Source: Centroberyx gerrardi (lineage: Eukaryota; Chordata; Actinopteri; Beryciformes; Berycidae). Taken from it: a DNA stretch of 64,000 nucleotides. Below, piece by piece: positions 1-28,872 of the stretch (position 1 is its first letter; each line of letters opens with the position of its first letter). A program made the position numbers and the translations under genes. Where the stretch lies: positions 29,556,992-29,620,991 of the forward strand of contig NC_135998.1 of the NCBI RefSeq assembly GCF_048128805.1, written 5' to 3'. Below the pieces are notes generated by a model that did no database searches, was not told the DNA's origin, and saw only the letters and a list, made by a program, of their open reading frames with translations.

Positions 1-21
1 ACACACACACACACACACACA
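1..21. repeat. (AC)n microsatellite at window edge
   Basis: Perfect AC repeat that continues beyond the window start. Confidence 0.95.
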
Positions 22-132
22 TAAACACAACACACAGGTCATCCACAAAGGGTCATCGGGACATTCCTGTAAGCATGAAACGCGCACACATGCTGATCAA
101 TCTCCATGGGCACTTCATCGGACCTGCCTTTT

Positions 133-134
<2 letters not shown>

Positions 135-169
<35 letters not shown>
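135..169. repeat. (AC)n microsatellite
   Basis: About 17 perfect AC units. It produces spurious Thr-His and Cys-Val open frames on the two strands. Confidence 0.95.
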
Positions 170-173
<4 letters not shown>

Positions 174-712
174 GGCATTCCACTGGTTATACAGTCTACC
201 ATCCTCTTTGTTAACGTTGCCTTTGTTGCATCAATCATGACAACAACTAAGATCTAATCCAGGATCACTCTTAGCTAGTGTTTTTCTTTTAAGGAGGTTT
301 ATCTGTCGTCTGTTACAGAATGAAAACCAAACCATGCTAATCCGCAACGTTCGTACATTTGTCATGTAAAAATGCTTGGCGTTGCATTGGATTAAAAGTA
401 TCTGAATAGGGTGTATGAATGGTTTGTGAAATGACACCGTGGGGTTTGTGACACTGGCTTTAGCCCTCTCCAGACGGCAGCAGTATTTCTAGGGGAGGTC
501 TTGCAGTTGGTATTTCTTACCTCAGGAACCCAGGAATTTGATCTCGTCGGAACAAACATGTCTGTCATTTTCTCTGGTTACTCTGGTCAAAATTCCATCT
601 TAAATTACCTACTGTAATTCGTAACTGTGACGTCCTGGGGTGATGTTCATCTATTGGCGTTTTTATTGCAAAGACCACATAAGCATTGGTGGGGCTTTAC
701 AAAGTTACTGAT
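170..712. other. No gene seen
   Basis: Unique-looking, mixed-composition sequence between the second AC microsatellite and the SINE. No splice-supported exon on either strand. Confidence 0.5.
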
Positions 713-860
713 GGCGTCCCGGTGGCTCAGCGGGCTCAGGAGCAGGCCATGTACCTGTGACATCCTGGGTTTGAACCTGGCCTGGGACCTCTGTCGCATG
801 CCATCCACCCACTTTCTTCCCCAATCTTTCCTGTCTCTATCCACTGTGAACTATCAGAAT
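713..860 (+). mobile_element. tRNA-derived SINE, copy A
   Basis: Starts GGCGTCCCGGTGGCTCAGCG and carries an A-box-like GGTGGCTCAGCGG and a B-box-like GGGTTTGAACCTGG at tRNA spacing. A pyrimidine-rich body ends in TTTCCTGTCTCTATCC. The same family recurs in reverse at 15362-15501 and 42425-42594, which confirms it is dispersed. It is too diverged from a cloverleaf to be a tRNA gene. Confidence 0.75.
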
Positions 861-2059
861 CAATGTAATTACCAAAATCATCCGACCTCCCCGGTAATTC
901 TAACGCTGTCTGGAGAAGGCTTTAGACGCAATATGGCCCGGATCTACTAAACATTTGCACCGCCCAAATCAAATAGTAAGTTTAGGTTTCAGCAATTAGC
1001 CTCTATGTCATTTTCTCGCCCCTTATATTTGCGGGTTCTCACTAATGAAGTATGTGCACCTGTGTTCATTTGCATGCTAAATCTTAGTAAATACCTTGCA
1101 CGTGTGAGACTAATCGCACCCTCGCTTACTATATGTTAGTAGATCCGGGCCGACGTATTTTACTGGGAGTCTTGTTGGGTAGTGTAGGCAGAAATAACAT
1201 GCTGACAAGAACCAATCGTGTCTTTTTAAAGTAATGATATTCAACTTGACTATACTCTTGAGAACGATGTAAACGTATTTGTTGTTGCTTCCTGTTCTTT
1301 TGTAAAATTCCGTTACCTTTTTAGTGGACTTGTTTTTATAAAAAGAAATAAATAAATGAAATAGTTGTGGAAAATGTGTGGTGGTTCTTTCGCTAACCTG
1401 TGTATGAATTTCTTAATAATATAACATGAATTGTGCTAATGATAGACAACAAGTTCTATTCTAGAACCCCCTTAACTGCTTTTAATTAAGATATTTCATG
1501 ATTTCCCTTCAACAATTTGATGAATAACTTACAATTTGATGAGTAACTTAGATTTTGATTCTTGGGCGTGTTGTTACAATTCTTTATACATCATATATAT
1601 ATATTTTTTTTGACAGATTTTGAGTTCTCATCTAATAATTTCATTGTAGTAATTAATGTCTAAGAATATTATTTCCCTACAGTGACAGCTGCTATTATTG
1701 TTCCTGACAAAAGGGAAAGGATGGTGATTAAAATGACTTGTAAAACCCATTTAAAACCACATAACATATCATACTTGTTTCAAGTATACCTTGTTCAATA
1801 CTGTTGGTTATGTGAATCTCACAGTCAAATTTTGGACATTCATAGATCTGAAAAAAAATAATACTAAATTTGTAAAGAACAGATGAAAACAGGCAAGGGA
1901 ATGGGTGATGTCTGCAGACTGCCATGTCACTGCTCTGACAAGCATTTTGAATAATAGATTAATAGATAAGAACAATAGATTTAAGATGAGTAGGGGTGCT
2001 GCTGCTGTGGGGAAAAGGGGCAGTGTAGCAACTGATAATGTAATAGCTGCAGGGTAAAG
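861..2059. other. No gene seen
   Basis: AT-rich sequence beyond SINE copy A. It has two AATAAA-like motifs near 1345 but no upstream coding exon in the window that could use them. Confidence 0.5.
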
Positions 2060-2275
2060 AGAACAAACTTGCCCCCTTGCTGCTCACTTCCTACAACACG
2101 GACACTCCACCACAGACATCAGGTTCTGGGCCATCGAGTCCATCACACCTGCCAGAAGAGGTGGTGACTTGGATCGACGCCTCTTGCAGTCAGAGGCTAG
2201 ATGGATCTTTAATCTGGGCAGTCTCCTCTGATGGACTTAATGAAGAACTGGACCTCTCTTGTTTTATTTGACCTT
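2060..2275 (+). mobile_element. Penelope-like element C-terminal fragment (GIY-YIG end)
   Basis: Translation gives an ITPARRGGDLDRRLLQSEAR stretch followed by WIFNLGSL, then after a one-base frameshift GLNEELDLSCF. The pattern 'GGD..RRLLQ.E..WI..L' followed by 'GLNEE' is the characteristic end of the GIY-YIG endonuclease of Penelope/Neptune-type retroelements. The copy is truncated and shifted, so it is dead. Confidence 0.65.
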
Positions 2276-2948
2276 TGCATTTACAGTATGTTGATATGAA
2301 TGCATACTGTATATAGTTTAGTTGGCTTGGTATAATCTGGATCTTTAATTACTATTAATGTATTTTTTGTCTACTCAAATTATTAGTGTTTGCATCCCAC
2401 TATTTATCTTTATTTTGAGCTGTCTTATTATTCCTATGTTTTTTCATGAGTTTTCCGATCATGCTATGTCATTTCCCCTTTTTTTTCCTCTATTTCTAGC
2501 GACACGTCAGCATTACTCTCTTGATGCTGCCTGAGGAAACGTGTTGCAACTGAGTAGCTGCCCAACCAAGCCTCTATTTGTGTTCATTTATTGCTTTGAA
2601 GTGCTTCTATTTTTTCAGCACTATTTGTAGCAAATAAACTATTTGTTTTGTGCATTATACGGTTTCCCACCTTTTCTATTTTATCTTTCTCTGACCCATT
2701 GGGAACCGGTTTTTCCACTGCCTTTTTCCCATTGTGCTTCATAAAAGTATCATAGAGATCACATTCAGTGATTTGACTAGTTCAGTCACCTGGCCTAACA
2801 TGGACTCTATGCTAACAGAACATTTGAGTCATTAGTATGTTAGTATATTGCATTTCACCTATTTCACTATAGCTAAGAGGAAGGGCCCCAAGCCAGGACC
2901 ACCAACTGGGCTGTTTTTGAGAACTGCAACTATTATCCAAGAAATACT

Positions 2949-3062
2949 GAAATCTTAGATGTGGTCTGTTAACTGTTGCTCCCCCAACTTGAATCCAAGT
3001 CACCGCATGCTGCACAGGATAGTCATCAGCATCTGGTGCCTCAGTATCCTGTGGCGAGTTAA
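2949..3062. repeat. Unclassified dispersed repeat, copy 1
   Basis: Shares GATGTGGTCTGTTAACTG, CTTGAATCCAAGTCA, GCACAGGATAGT and TCTGGTGCCTCAGTATCCTG in order with 5489-5598. The shared order shows a true dispersed or duplicated repeat rather than chance. Confidence 0.75.
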
Positions 3063-5488
3063 CCACAAGAGTAGGACAGAAACATGACTAATGCTTGCAT
3101 TGGGGCAACAAAGCATTTGGGATTAGGCTCTCTCTAAAAATAAGTCATGTAATTGATAAATGACCCACATTATCGTGGCTCTCGTGCTTGTGTGTGCTAT
3201 ATTCTTGGTAGTAAATCCAAGCATTAGATTTCATATGATTGAACCTTCATGCCATTCACTATAATTCTTAGATTGGAAAGTAACAACCACCAATGTATTA
3301 TGATTAGACAGTGGTGGTCACTTCATTCTTCGCCAGTCTACAAGACAGACAGACAGTTGAACATGATAAACATGAATAGATGTTGTTTCTAACCTGTGAG
3401 TGTGAACACTGGGCAGGGTGTGCTGTGTGCCTTACCTTTTTGTTACAGTATGAACACTGGTGATCAAGGCAGGAGCTGCAGCTAGATTGCAAAGTAGCGA
3501 CTGTTCAGTAGCAGGTAAACACTGCAACAATTCAAACAGGAGAGGATGTTGGAGATTTCGATTCTAGATAAGCAGCAGCACCCGAGCCCAGACTGTAAAT
3601 CACTTCACCTCATTGTCATTTTTATTTTTGATGAGATATTTAGACTTCTTCAAATTTCACTGCCTCACCTTTCCACTTTCACCCTTTGGGGACAGAGTAT
3701 AGGACAGAATAGTAAGTGAATTATGACCAGCGTGCCATCAACAGAAATGATACTTTTATAACTTGAATGGGGCTCCTTGTTTAATGCTGGAGCCAGTGTG
3801 CCAAATATCAAGAATTTACAGCGTGGCTGTGCCTGAACTTGTCTCTGAACTTTCCCCTCAGGGGAAGTTCCTGCTGCTCATGATGCAGATGGGATATTTA
3901 CCCTTCAGTGTCACCACAGACAGACGTGGAGGGTAGAACTGAGTCTAAAACCCAAATTAGGAAAATAATGATGATTTCAGCTCAGTGATTTTACTCTATT
4001 ACTATAATAATTTCACATACAGTGGATTAGATGTCAATACAGCCAACCAATTCTTTTTGCTAGAATTCCTATATTATTATTATTTTTTCCGGTACTCTGC
4101 CCAATAGTGCGGCTCTACACTGGTAACTTGTTTTCTATTTCGGTACATAGACATGTTAGGAATTTGCTCTGTCTGAAAACAACTACAGACACAGTCAGCC
4201 AGTCTACAGCCATCCAGGGCCTTGGATAGATACAATCCAAATGTGAATTCCCAATGTGAATGTCTACACATCATCATTATTTGCAGAAATAGGAACAAAT
4301 GGCTTGAAAAATATTCAGTTTATAGGTTTTATTGCAAACAAAGAACAAAACAGAATTTTACACAAAATTATTTACATGGGAAATACATATTTCAATTAAA
4401 AACATTGAAGGCAAACGGTTAAGTATATATTGAAGATACATAAAAATAGATTTTAAAAAACTGTCGTGATGACATGTTGACATTGTTTAAAGTAATAACT
4501 AACAGTGCTAGCGAGTCTTTATCTCAGCTATGCTGGACTGCTATTTTACAGTCACATCACAGTGTATTTTACAAGTCAATGGTATCAGTGTCCTGCACTG
4601 ATTACATAGCACCTTGAATCAAAATGAACAGATGTAATATGCATGAATTCATAAAAATAAGTCAAACCATAGTATTGCTCTGTCTCATTTCTCTGAATAG
4701 GACCTTGCATTGAACTGGAATGAATTATTTACCATTAATATCAGAACATGTTAATTTGTCAGCCTCTTGCCTCTCGTTAATAAGTTCACTGTATCGTCTT
4801 AAAAAATGATAAAAAAAATATTAGAGGAGAGCTGACTGCCAAATCTCTTTTCAAAAGTATGGTTGAAGTGTAGGGTGGTTTCTTATTTTTCAGATAATTA
4901 TACAGGCTCAGTGCATTTCTAATGGAGGTCCACAATGAAATTCAGAGAACTGAAACAAAGCTCTTTAACATATAAATGCAGCCTGTTGCATGGCTCTTTA
5001 TAAAAAACGCACAGCACCATTTGAGAGGGAGGGTTAATTGCAGAGTCAAAGGAATATACTGTATATTTCATTTGATATTTCTGTAACAGCAGCTGTGAAA
5101 GAAATGATTGTAGTTTGCATAATATTTGAGGTACTGGTTTACCTTCCCTACTGAGTGAGTTTTAGCACCTTAAATCTTCAAAGATGTAGCATACCTGTAT
5201 CTGGCAAAGTCATTCTTGAAAGGTTGCAGTGAATTCAGAAAATAAACATGATCAGATTTACTAAGAAGAAGAAGTTGTCCCAGAGAAATTCAAGTCAACA
5301 CATTTTTTGGAACAATACTGTGTCACTCAAACCAGAATGAATAAGATAAAAGGCCAAGCAGGCATACTGTAGCAGTATGACACTTCCCCAGAGCAAAATG
5401 AATGTTATTAGATGTACATTTTTATCACCACCCATTTGAGATTTATAGTGTTATCCTAGAAATATTATATGAGAAAAGATGAAGATCC

Positions 5489-5598
5489 AGATGTGGTCTG
5501 TTAACTGCCACCTACTTGAATCCAAGTCAGTTTATGGTGCACAGGATAGTTCCTATCATCAATTTCTGGTGCCTCAGTATCCTGTGGCAAGCTAATCT
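5489..5598. repeat. Unclassified dispersed repeat, copy 2
   Basis: Same orientation as the copy 2.5 kb away at 2949-3062, with small indels (for example the stretch before CTTGAATCCAAGTCA is shorter). No coding potential. Confidence 0.75.
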
Positions 5599-5726
5599 CT
5601 AGATGTTTCATTCTTCCTCTAATCAACAGAGAAGGTTGTCAGGTGGTTTGTTGTGGTGCATTCCCCTCATCCCTTCATCTACCTAAAACAACTTTGCTCT
5701 CTGTCTAATTCACATAAAATGTTGTC

Positions 5727-7003
5727 TTTTTTGGGAGTTTGGCCCATTGGTCAGCGTACCAATATGTGACGAGAGGACTGGTACCAAAATTGCTTTAGCA
5801 TACAGTATGTTGAGTAATCGTTAATCTCGTGTAGCCACACCTCCGTGTCAAACTAACGGAGGTTTGGAGAACTTCTCGTCAGAAAATGTTGGACAACAAG
5901 ACCTTGCGGAGCCAGAGGCAGCCACTCGATTGGCTCAGAGTTTGAAAACCCCGCCGTTGTAAAGGCCAAAGGAATTGACGCTGCATTATGCTGGTCAAAG
6001 TTCGGAGTAAGACACAAATATTGTGGGAACGAGTGGGAATGTTCTGTTGTCTTCAGGACTATTTGCTAGTAGGTCAATACACAGGTGAGCACCAGCGCCA
6101 AGCTCCACCATAGCACAATTTTATTGGTTTAACATAACAACTAGGGCTGGGTACCGTCAGGATTTTACCGATTCCGGTGCCATTTTTGATTCTTCTTATC
6201 GATCCAATTCGTTATCGATTCCCTTATCAATTCCTACTGTATACATTTTCAGGGTTAAGAGACAACATACAGCTTTAGTGGAGCTAACTGTGTTTTATTA
6301 CTCAAGACAGACATTGCTGTGTAGAGTTACTTTTGTTTGATGTAATCGGAGGTCAACATCAGAGAAAAAAAAAAAAAAACATTTGCCACTGACTTCATTT
6401 ACCACTTTATTGGGTCATTCAAGTGTGCTCTACCTGTAATAATATTTCCGAAGGCAATATTTCTGAAGGCAGCATCTGCTTGCTACTGTAGTGACGGTTG
6501 TCACGGTGCAGAACAAGTGCGGTAAATCTAGAAGATAATGAGGTAAACATTGGACTTTTGGACCCACAGTGCAATTGTTTGGCTTCAGAACACGTGGATT
6601 ATGCTGCAGACCTGTATGCAGAAATTTTATGGCCTTTTTATTTACTGTTTTTGGAACTCTAAAGAAACCGTATCCAGCAAATTCTGTTGTTTTGAAGAAG
6701 GAGTTTCAACCCTGGTTTCGAAAGACATGAGGGTGAGTACGTACGTGACCCACCAGCGTCAAATTACGTCATTGTTTGCGTTTGACAGCACACTGAAGGG
6801 GCTTTCGGATTATATCCAGAACCATTTTTTTTTAGGATAATGCTAGTTGCCTATGATTACTCAATATGCTGTATGCTAAAGCGTTAGCATGCACCGCAGA
6901 CAGAACTATCTACCAGAGACACAGAGATGATTTTGGTACCAATCCTCTCATCAAATATTGGGTAAGGTGACCAATGGACCAAACTCATAAAAAGTCAGTG
7001 TAG
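5727..7003. mobile_element. Inverted-repeat (DNA transposon-like) element, about 1.28 kb
   Basis: The left end reads GAGTTTGGCCCATTGGTCA ... GAGAGGACTGGTACCAAAAT ... TTTAGCATACAGTATGTTGA. The right end (6855-7003) is its reverse complement with the same order of blocks. The left arm lacks about 50 bp (CTCTGTGTCTCTGGTAGATA and flanking) that the right arm has. The middle has no intact transposase. An internal segment from about 6144 (CTAGGGCTGGGTACCG) looks like the end of a separate hAT-type element nested inside. Confidence 0.65.
6144..6240 (+). mobile_element. Probable nested hAT-like end
   Basis: CTAGGGCTGGGTACCGTCAG followed by GATTCCGGTGCC and ATCGATCCAATTCG is a phrase typical of one end of fish hAT-type non-autonomous elements. 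The other end was not located. Confidence 0.4.
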
Positions 7004-8371
7004 TTTAAGTTTGAGTTACTCACAAAACTAATAACAAAATATCAAAAGTGAACCATTCCCACAATACAAAAAAATATCTTAGAGACATTTTTTCCCTGAG
7101 AATCCAAGGGGATACTGAGATCTCGAAGAGATAAACTGTAAGTATACCGAGGAAGCAATTAAAGGACAGATAAAGCTCCATATAAAGATGAATGTTGTAC
7201 AGAAGCGGATTAAGAAAATAAATCTAAATCAGAGAACGGTGATGTTTTTATCATTTTGTTTACGGCAAAAACTAGCAGTAAGAGGATGGTTTTGTTGTCT
7301 TATGTAGTCAGTTGTGAAATTTTGTTTGTCAGTTCATTTGTGAACTCTGTTTGACACCCCAAATTTGTATGCTGTTGTTCTAACCATAATCTCAGTTAAC
7401 TCCAGTAGGCCCTGACATTTAGGGAATGTATAATTTCAATTCCCCACATGCCTTACTATATTAAACAAAAACAAATGGTTCATATTTGAAGCAGTGATGT
7501 CCCAATTCTTATCCAACTGTGGTAAAAGGAGGCGTAATCCTATGTAATGTAGTGGGGTGTAGAGTGTATTTTTTTTTTTTAAATAAGAATGGCTGTAAAA
7601 TGGGTGGTTCTGGTGACTTTTTAAGTAATACAAATTCAAAATTGATGCAATTCAATTTGAAAATGACACCTGCTGGAATAAAATCCAACAAATGTTAAAA
7701 TGCCATGAAACCAAATGTATTTCTTTGGTAAATAAAAAACTGAAATTTAAAGCCTGATTATTTTGGGGTGGGTATTATTCCATGAACAAGCAACTGAGAA
7801 AGGAACTAAATATTTGTATTTGTGAATAATGACACTGCTTCAACAAAAAAGCTAGAGTTGACATGAATGAACTGGTTCATTAGTAGGACGTTTGATAGAC
7901 AAGTGAAAGTGAATCATTTTTAAAAATCAGTTACAGCAAGTAATTGCTTGGCATATTTTTCACAGAATATGGAAAATATTCAAAGGTGATGGAACAGTGT
8001 AAATGTTTGACAGGTCACATGCATGCAGGCTTAGGCTTAAACCTGTTTACAGACAAGTGCTAATGGCTTACTTCCATGTAATATGGCATCCATTGCAATT
8101 TTTGCAGAAGTTATGATTGACTGTTATCCTGCAAACTTGCAGCTAGTGCTCAACACACACAATCTAGAAATAATAACCTATTACATGTACAGTATGTTTG
8201 AATGCAAATCAGTTATTATGAAATTCTTTGGTTGCAGCAGGCAACGAGTATCCCGCCACTATTGAATGCATATGTGGATTTGAAGTAAATCAACCTTAAG
8301 TATATTTCCAATCAATGTGACTTCAGACAAATCCACTCCTGTTTAGTCTTTGGAGATGTGTGTGTATGACC
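7004..8371. other. Probable mmp11 3' UTR and flanking sequence
   Basis: The part adjoining 8371 must include the mmp11 3' UTR on the minus strand. I saw no clear AATAAA on that strand close to the stop, so the transcript end is unknown. No other gene seen. Confidence 0.4.
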
Positions 8372-25239
<16,868 letters not shown>

Positions 25240-25347
25240 CTTTCCACACACAGGGCGATAATACTGTATGCAAAGCAGACACACAGAGGAAGAGGCTCGC
25301 TGCCGGTCGGGAAGGTGGTGAATGGTGGAAATTAGTAGCGGGAGGAG

Positions 25348-25355
25348 ATTTTATA
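25348..25355 (-). promoter_or_regulatory. mmp11: TATA box of mmp11
   Basis: On the minus strand this reads TATAAAAT in a GC-rich context (GGCGGTATAAAATC), 109 bp upstream of the exon 1 start codon. Transcription would begin roughly 25-30 bp downstream, near 25320, giving a 5' UTR of about 80 nt. The site is inferred from the motif and spacing only. Confidence 0.6.
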
Positions 25356-25504
25356 CCGCCGCTTTTCTTTGTTCTCCTCAAATGTCACTTTTTATATGAG
25401 CTCCCTAACAGAAGTGCTCAGCTACACACGTGATTTAACCCCTTTTAGTCTTCGGCAGAGCAACGCAATTTATGGGAATTATTAGGTTGCAATATTTACC
25501 TGAG

Positions 25505-25524
25505 AATAGAATAGAATAGAATAG
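25505..25524. repeat. (AATAG)4 microsatellite
   Basis: Four tandem AATAG units upstream of mmp11. Confidence 0.9.
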
Positions 25525-25826
25525 CCCATTGATCTTCCTTTATATATTCCTTATAACACTTTAAAAAAAAAAACAATTACAAAGTGCTTTCAACTGAGTA
25601 AACACAATGCAAAGAAAACATAAGGACAAAGAAAGAAACAAAAGTAGGCTAAACTATTGCTCAAATATCATTACATAAAAGCAAATTAGTTTTAACATAT
25701 CATTTTAAAGATGATACACATTCACCATCACTACAGGTTTCCTAATCGGTTTCTACTTTAAAAGGTTGCTGTGTTTTCCTAAGTAAATGATAAACTTACA
25801 AATACAATATGGAAGTGAATGGTGGA

Positions 25827-25836
25827 ATCTATCTAT

Positions 25837-25891
<55 letters not shown>
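25827..25891. repeat. (ATCT)n microsatellite
   Basis: About 16 ATCT units, with one ATTT variant near the start, just before the broken LINE at 25925. Confidence 0.95.
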
Positions 25892-25924
25892 CCCATTACA
25901 TTATTTAAAGAAATAATATAAGTC

Positions 25925-26830
25925 TTTTTGATCCACTATGTCCTGATGAAGTAATGCACATGATCAAGAACTTAAAAAAAATCCTTCAGCAGGTCATTAT
26001 GAAATCAGTTCCTTCCTATTGAAAGAGAGTCCAAGTCCATGGAAACTGGTGTTGTTCCCAAAGATGGCAAAATAGTGAAAATCATACTTTTTTCATACCC
26101 GGAGACCCTTGTAACACACTTCACCAATTACCAGCCAATATCCAATTACCCTGCTTTTCAAAAATCTTAACGAAGCTGGTATACACATGAATATTGAAAC
26201 ATTTAAATGAGCACAAAATAAGAATACTCAACTTTCATGGCCTTCATGCAACTTGCAGACAAAATATTCACTGACATGAATGACATTTTAGTTTGCACTG
26301 CATTTTTTAGACTTATCGAAAGCTTCTGATACAGGCAATCATGATATCTTATAATCTAAACTAAAACACTATGGTTTCCATGGACATGCCTTAAAAAGGT
26401 TTACACAGTTACAGTAAATGGCGAGGGAGTAAAATGTCAGAGCAAATAACTGGGTCTCCAACAAAGCCAGCATGACATGTGGTGTGCCACAAGGTTCTAT
26501 CATAGGACCCCTTATTCCTCATTTATATCAATGACCATGCTTCAGCGTCTAAATCTTTTCTTCCCATTCTGTTCGTTGACAATACGATGGTTAGTATCTC
26601 AAGATTGTTTCAACTCAATAAATTATCATTGGATATTAAAAAGTCAAACTTTGTTATATTTACAAATAAAAATAAAAAATACTGTAGTTCATTGAATCTG
26701 TTTCCTTGGAATCTTGGTAGATGAGAGTCAGGCTTGGAAAAACCTGCAAAAAGGTAGTAAAGTCATTAGGTATCATCAAAAAGCTATTAATTTGGTTCTT
26801 GCTATGTCTACTGACATGACATTACAGCAC
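25925..26830 (+). mobile_element. Broken non-LTR retrotransposon (reverse transcriptase)
   Basis: Frameshifted translation gives in order: a DEVMHMIKNLK block, ILPCFSKILTKLVYT, a DLSKAS..GNHDIL block, NGEGVKC, CGVPQGSIIGPL, YINDH, LFVDNT and NKLSLDIKKSNFVIF. These are the reverse-transcriptase blocks of an I/Nimb- or CR1-type LINE. Many stops and shifts; non-functional. Lies between mmp11 exon 1 and ppp6c. Confidence 0.65.
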
Positions 26831-27079
26831 TGAGGAAGAACTGTAACTATATTATGTCTCCTGTAACTAGCCCATAATACTTCCGAACAGGATCATTGAG
26901 AGAACCAAGCACATAGAGCTATAAAATGTTAAATCCATGGGAACAGTATGTGTGTATAAAAAGCAGCATTCCTTTTTCTTGAGAAAGGACTGGAGGTGGC
27001 TGTCTCAGCTTGGACTAAGACAACACTGAGACGGGTTATGTCTGACACTGTGAATAACAACTGTCACAATGTGCCAGTC

Positions 27080-28500
27080 TTTGAGATAATGCAATTCCTG
27101 TCCTAAGCTTGCAGGCATCATCTTATACACACCACGCACCTTCTGTCTCTATAAGTTTTATGTTCCTTCTTCACTTTGTTGAGACTACCTCCCTCTTCAG
27201 CGGATGCTCTTGTCTGACGAAGACTTCTCTCCTCTGCAGATCACTGAATAAATCATTCTTAGACTCTTCAAGTGTGTGTCTTTTATCAAACTACAACATG
27301 TTGTTGTGATAAATACTCTAATTGTCCCAAACAGTTCTTGGTCCCGTGATCCGGATGCCTACGGCCTTGGACGTATTCTTCAACTGAGGGAGGTAATGAG
27401 GCAAATGTCCAGCCATGACACACAAAAAAACACAAAGGTAAGAGACTTGTTTTCTTCTCTTGGAGATGTTGCCCATTGCCTGATTCAGTTGTTGGAGTAT
27501 GGCCCTTTAATGGTTAACAGCATCCAGACCTAGTGATAAAGGACACTTGAAGGACTGTAGGGTTGTAGAAATGTGTTAAGTTATGAGTTACAATAGAGTA
27601 ACAGGTTGATGTTGTTAGATTACTGGAAAACTGGATAGGTGGGCTTAGGTCCCGGCCTGGTATGGCCATGTTGGTTTTGGAAGCATGTTCAGTAGTTATG
27701 GTACTTCTGATTTTGGACTGGGATGTCCAAAGGATGTGAAATTCATCCTAGTGTATATTTAAAAAAAAAGATGAAGTTCATTTGCCTGTGGTCCTCAGAT
27801 TGCCCACAAATGTCTTCACAGTTTTCAAGGCCTCCAGTTCCATAGATAGATGGTTAACAAAAGAGATCTGTGGCTATATCAATTAGGGCAGCTCAGTTAT
27901 GGCATCCACTGCACCAGGACATCTGGTGGAACTGCTCCTCTTTACCTCAGACTGTCCTGGTTTGGATAACATCTCTTGTCAAGGAGAGGGGTGTGCTGAT
28001 GACTTCATGCAGCTCCATTAGGATTCCTCTTTCAAACACATCAGCTGCCAGTTTTCCTGAGAGGATGGTTTATAAACAGAGGTGAAGGACTCTGTTTTGT
28101 CCAGCTCAGATTTACAGTAAAAACTCAAGTTTGGTTGTCTCCATGTCTCGGTCTATGTTTGTTGGAGGTAGTGAAATCAGAATATCTGCCACACAGAGCT
28201 TAAACACAGCCTAGAAGACAATACTTCAGATTGACAGGATTGTGAATGTCGGGCTGGTAGATGCAAATTGACTTTGGATAACAGAAACAATTCATCATAC
28301 ATTGCTTCACTGGCTGACAGTTGGATGTCTGAGCTTGAAAACTCCTCAGACTGAGTGAGAACATTGTCTAATAACTGGGTGGTGTTGTATCTTGATGACA
28401 GGTTCAATTGGCACCAGAGGTATTTTGGAGTTTCAGAAATTTAGGCTCCAGCCAAGGGGATTTATGGTGAGGCTTTCTTTGTCAAATAGGGCCGGTATAC
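27080..28500 (-). pseudogene. Unrecognised degraded coding-like stretch
   Basis: On the minus strand two short pieces look protein-like: one near 28260-28350 (LSASEAMYDELFLLSKVNLH) and one near 27925-28060 (GKLAADVFERGILMELHEVI). They are separated by stops and frameshifts. I do not recognise the family. A decayed transposon ORF or a processed pseudogene are both possible, as is chance. Confidence 0.2.
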
Positions 28501-28579
28501 ATAGGCACACCTCCAAGTACATTCTATGAATAGTAAACACTGAATTATTACCCTTGTGCCATAATCCTATATGAATATG

Positions 28580-28872
28580 TGGCCTACCTACACATGTTTG
28601 TTTTCATATTTTAACAATTTATTTTCATGTTGTATTCGGACATCATGTGAATTTTTACTTCCGAGGTGAAATTTCCAATTCATATCATATAGGTAAAAAG
28701 TGTTTTTTTTCTGTATGTGAACATTTTTTTCATGCTTTCAGCTGCCATTACATATGACTATATGTGTTTCACATCAATATCACATGCAAAGAGACAATCC
28801 TCATGTGAAAATGTCCTCTTCACATGGGAAATTTCACATGTTCACACATGAAAACCAACAACATATGTCGAA
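28580..28872. mobile_element. Palindromic MITE-like element rich in CACATG/CATGTG
   Basis: The outer ends ACACATGTTTGTTTTCAT and ATGAAAACCAACAACATATG are inverted repeats. The interior is full of TCACATG, CATGTGAA and ACATATG words in both orientations. No coding potential. Lies between mmp11 and ppp6c. Confidence 0.6.

Larger units (their letters stand above)
2276..5726. other. AT-rich non-coding stretch
   Basis: Holds the two related repeat copies (2949-3062, 5489-5598). A CTGAGGAAACGTGTTGCAAC phrase near 2531 probably belongs to the tail of the Penelope-like or another retroelement. No coding exon recognised. Confidence 0.5.

Noticed and set aside
75..257. Frames rich in Thr-His or Cys-Val
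   Set aside because: They are translations of the (AC)n microsatellite.
713..790. Functional tRNA gene
   Set aside because: A and B boxes are present but the cloverleaf is diverged and the sequence recurs as a dispersed SINE with a shared tail.
627..950. 107-codon plus-strand frame
   Set aside because: It runs through SINE copy A and its flanks and has no similarity or splice support as a gene.
25240..25284. N-terminal extension of mmp11 from a GTG codon
   Set aside because: It would need a non-ATG start; the tandem ATG at 25234-25239 has better context and directly precedes the signal peptide.
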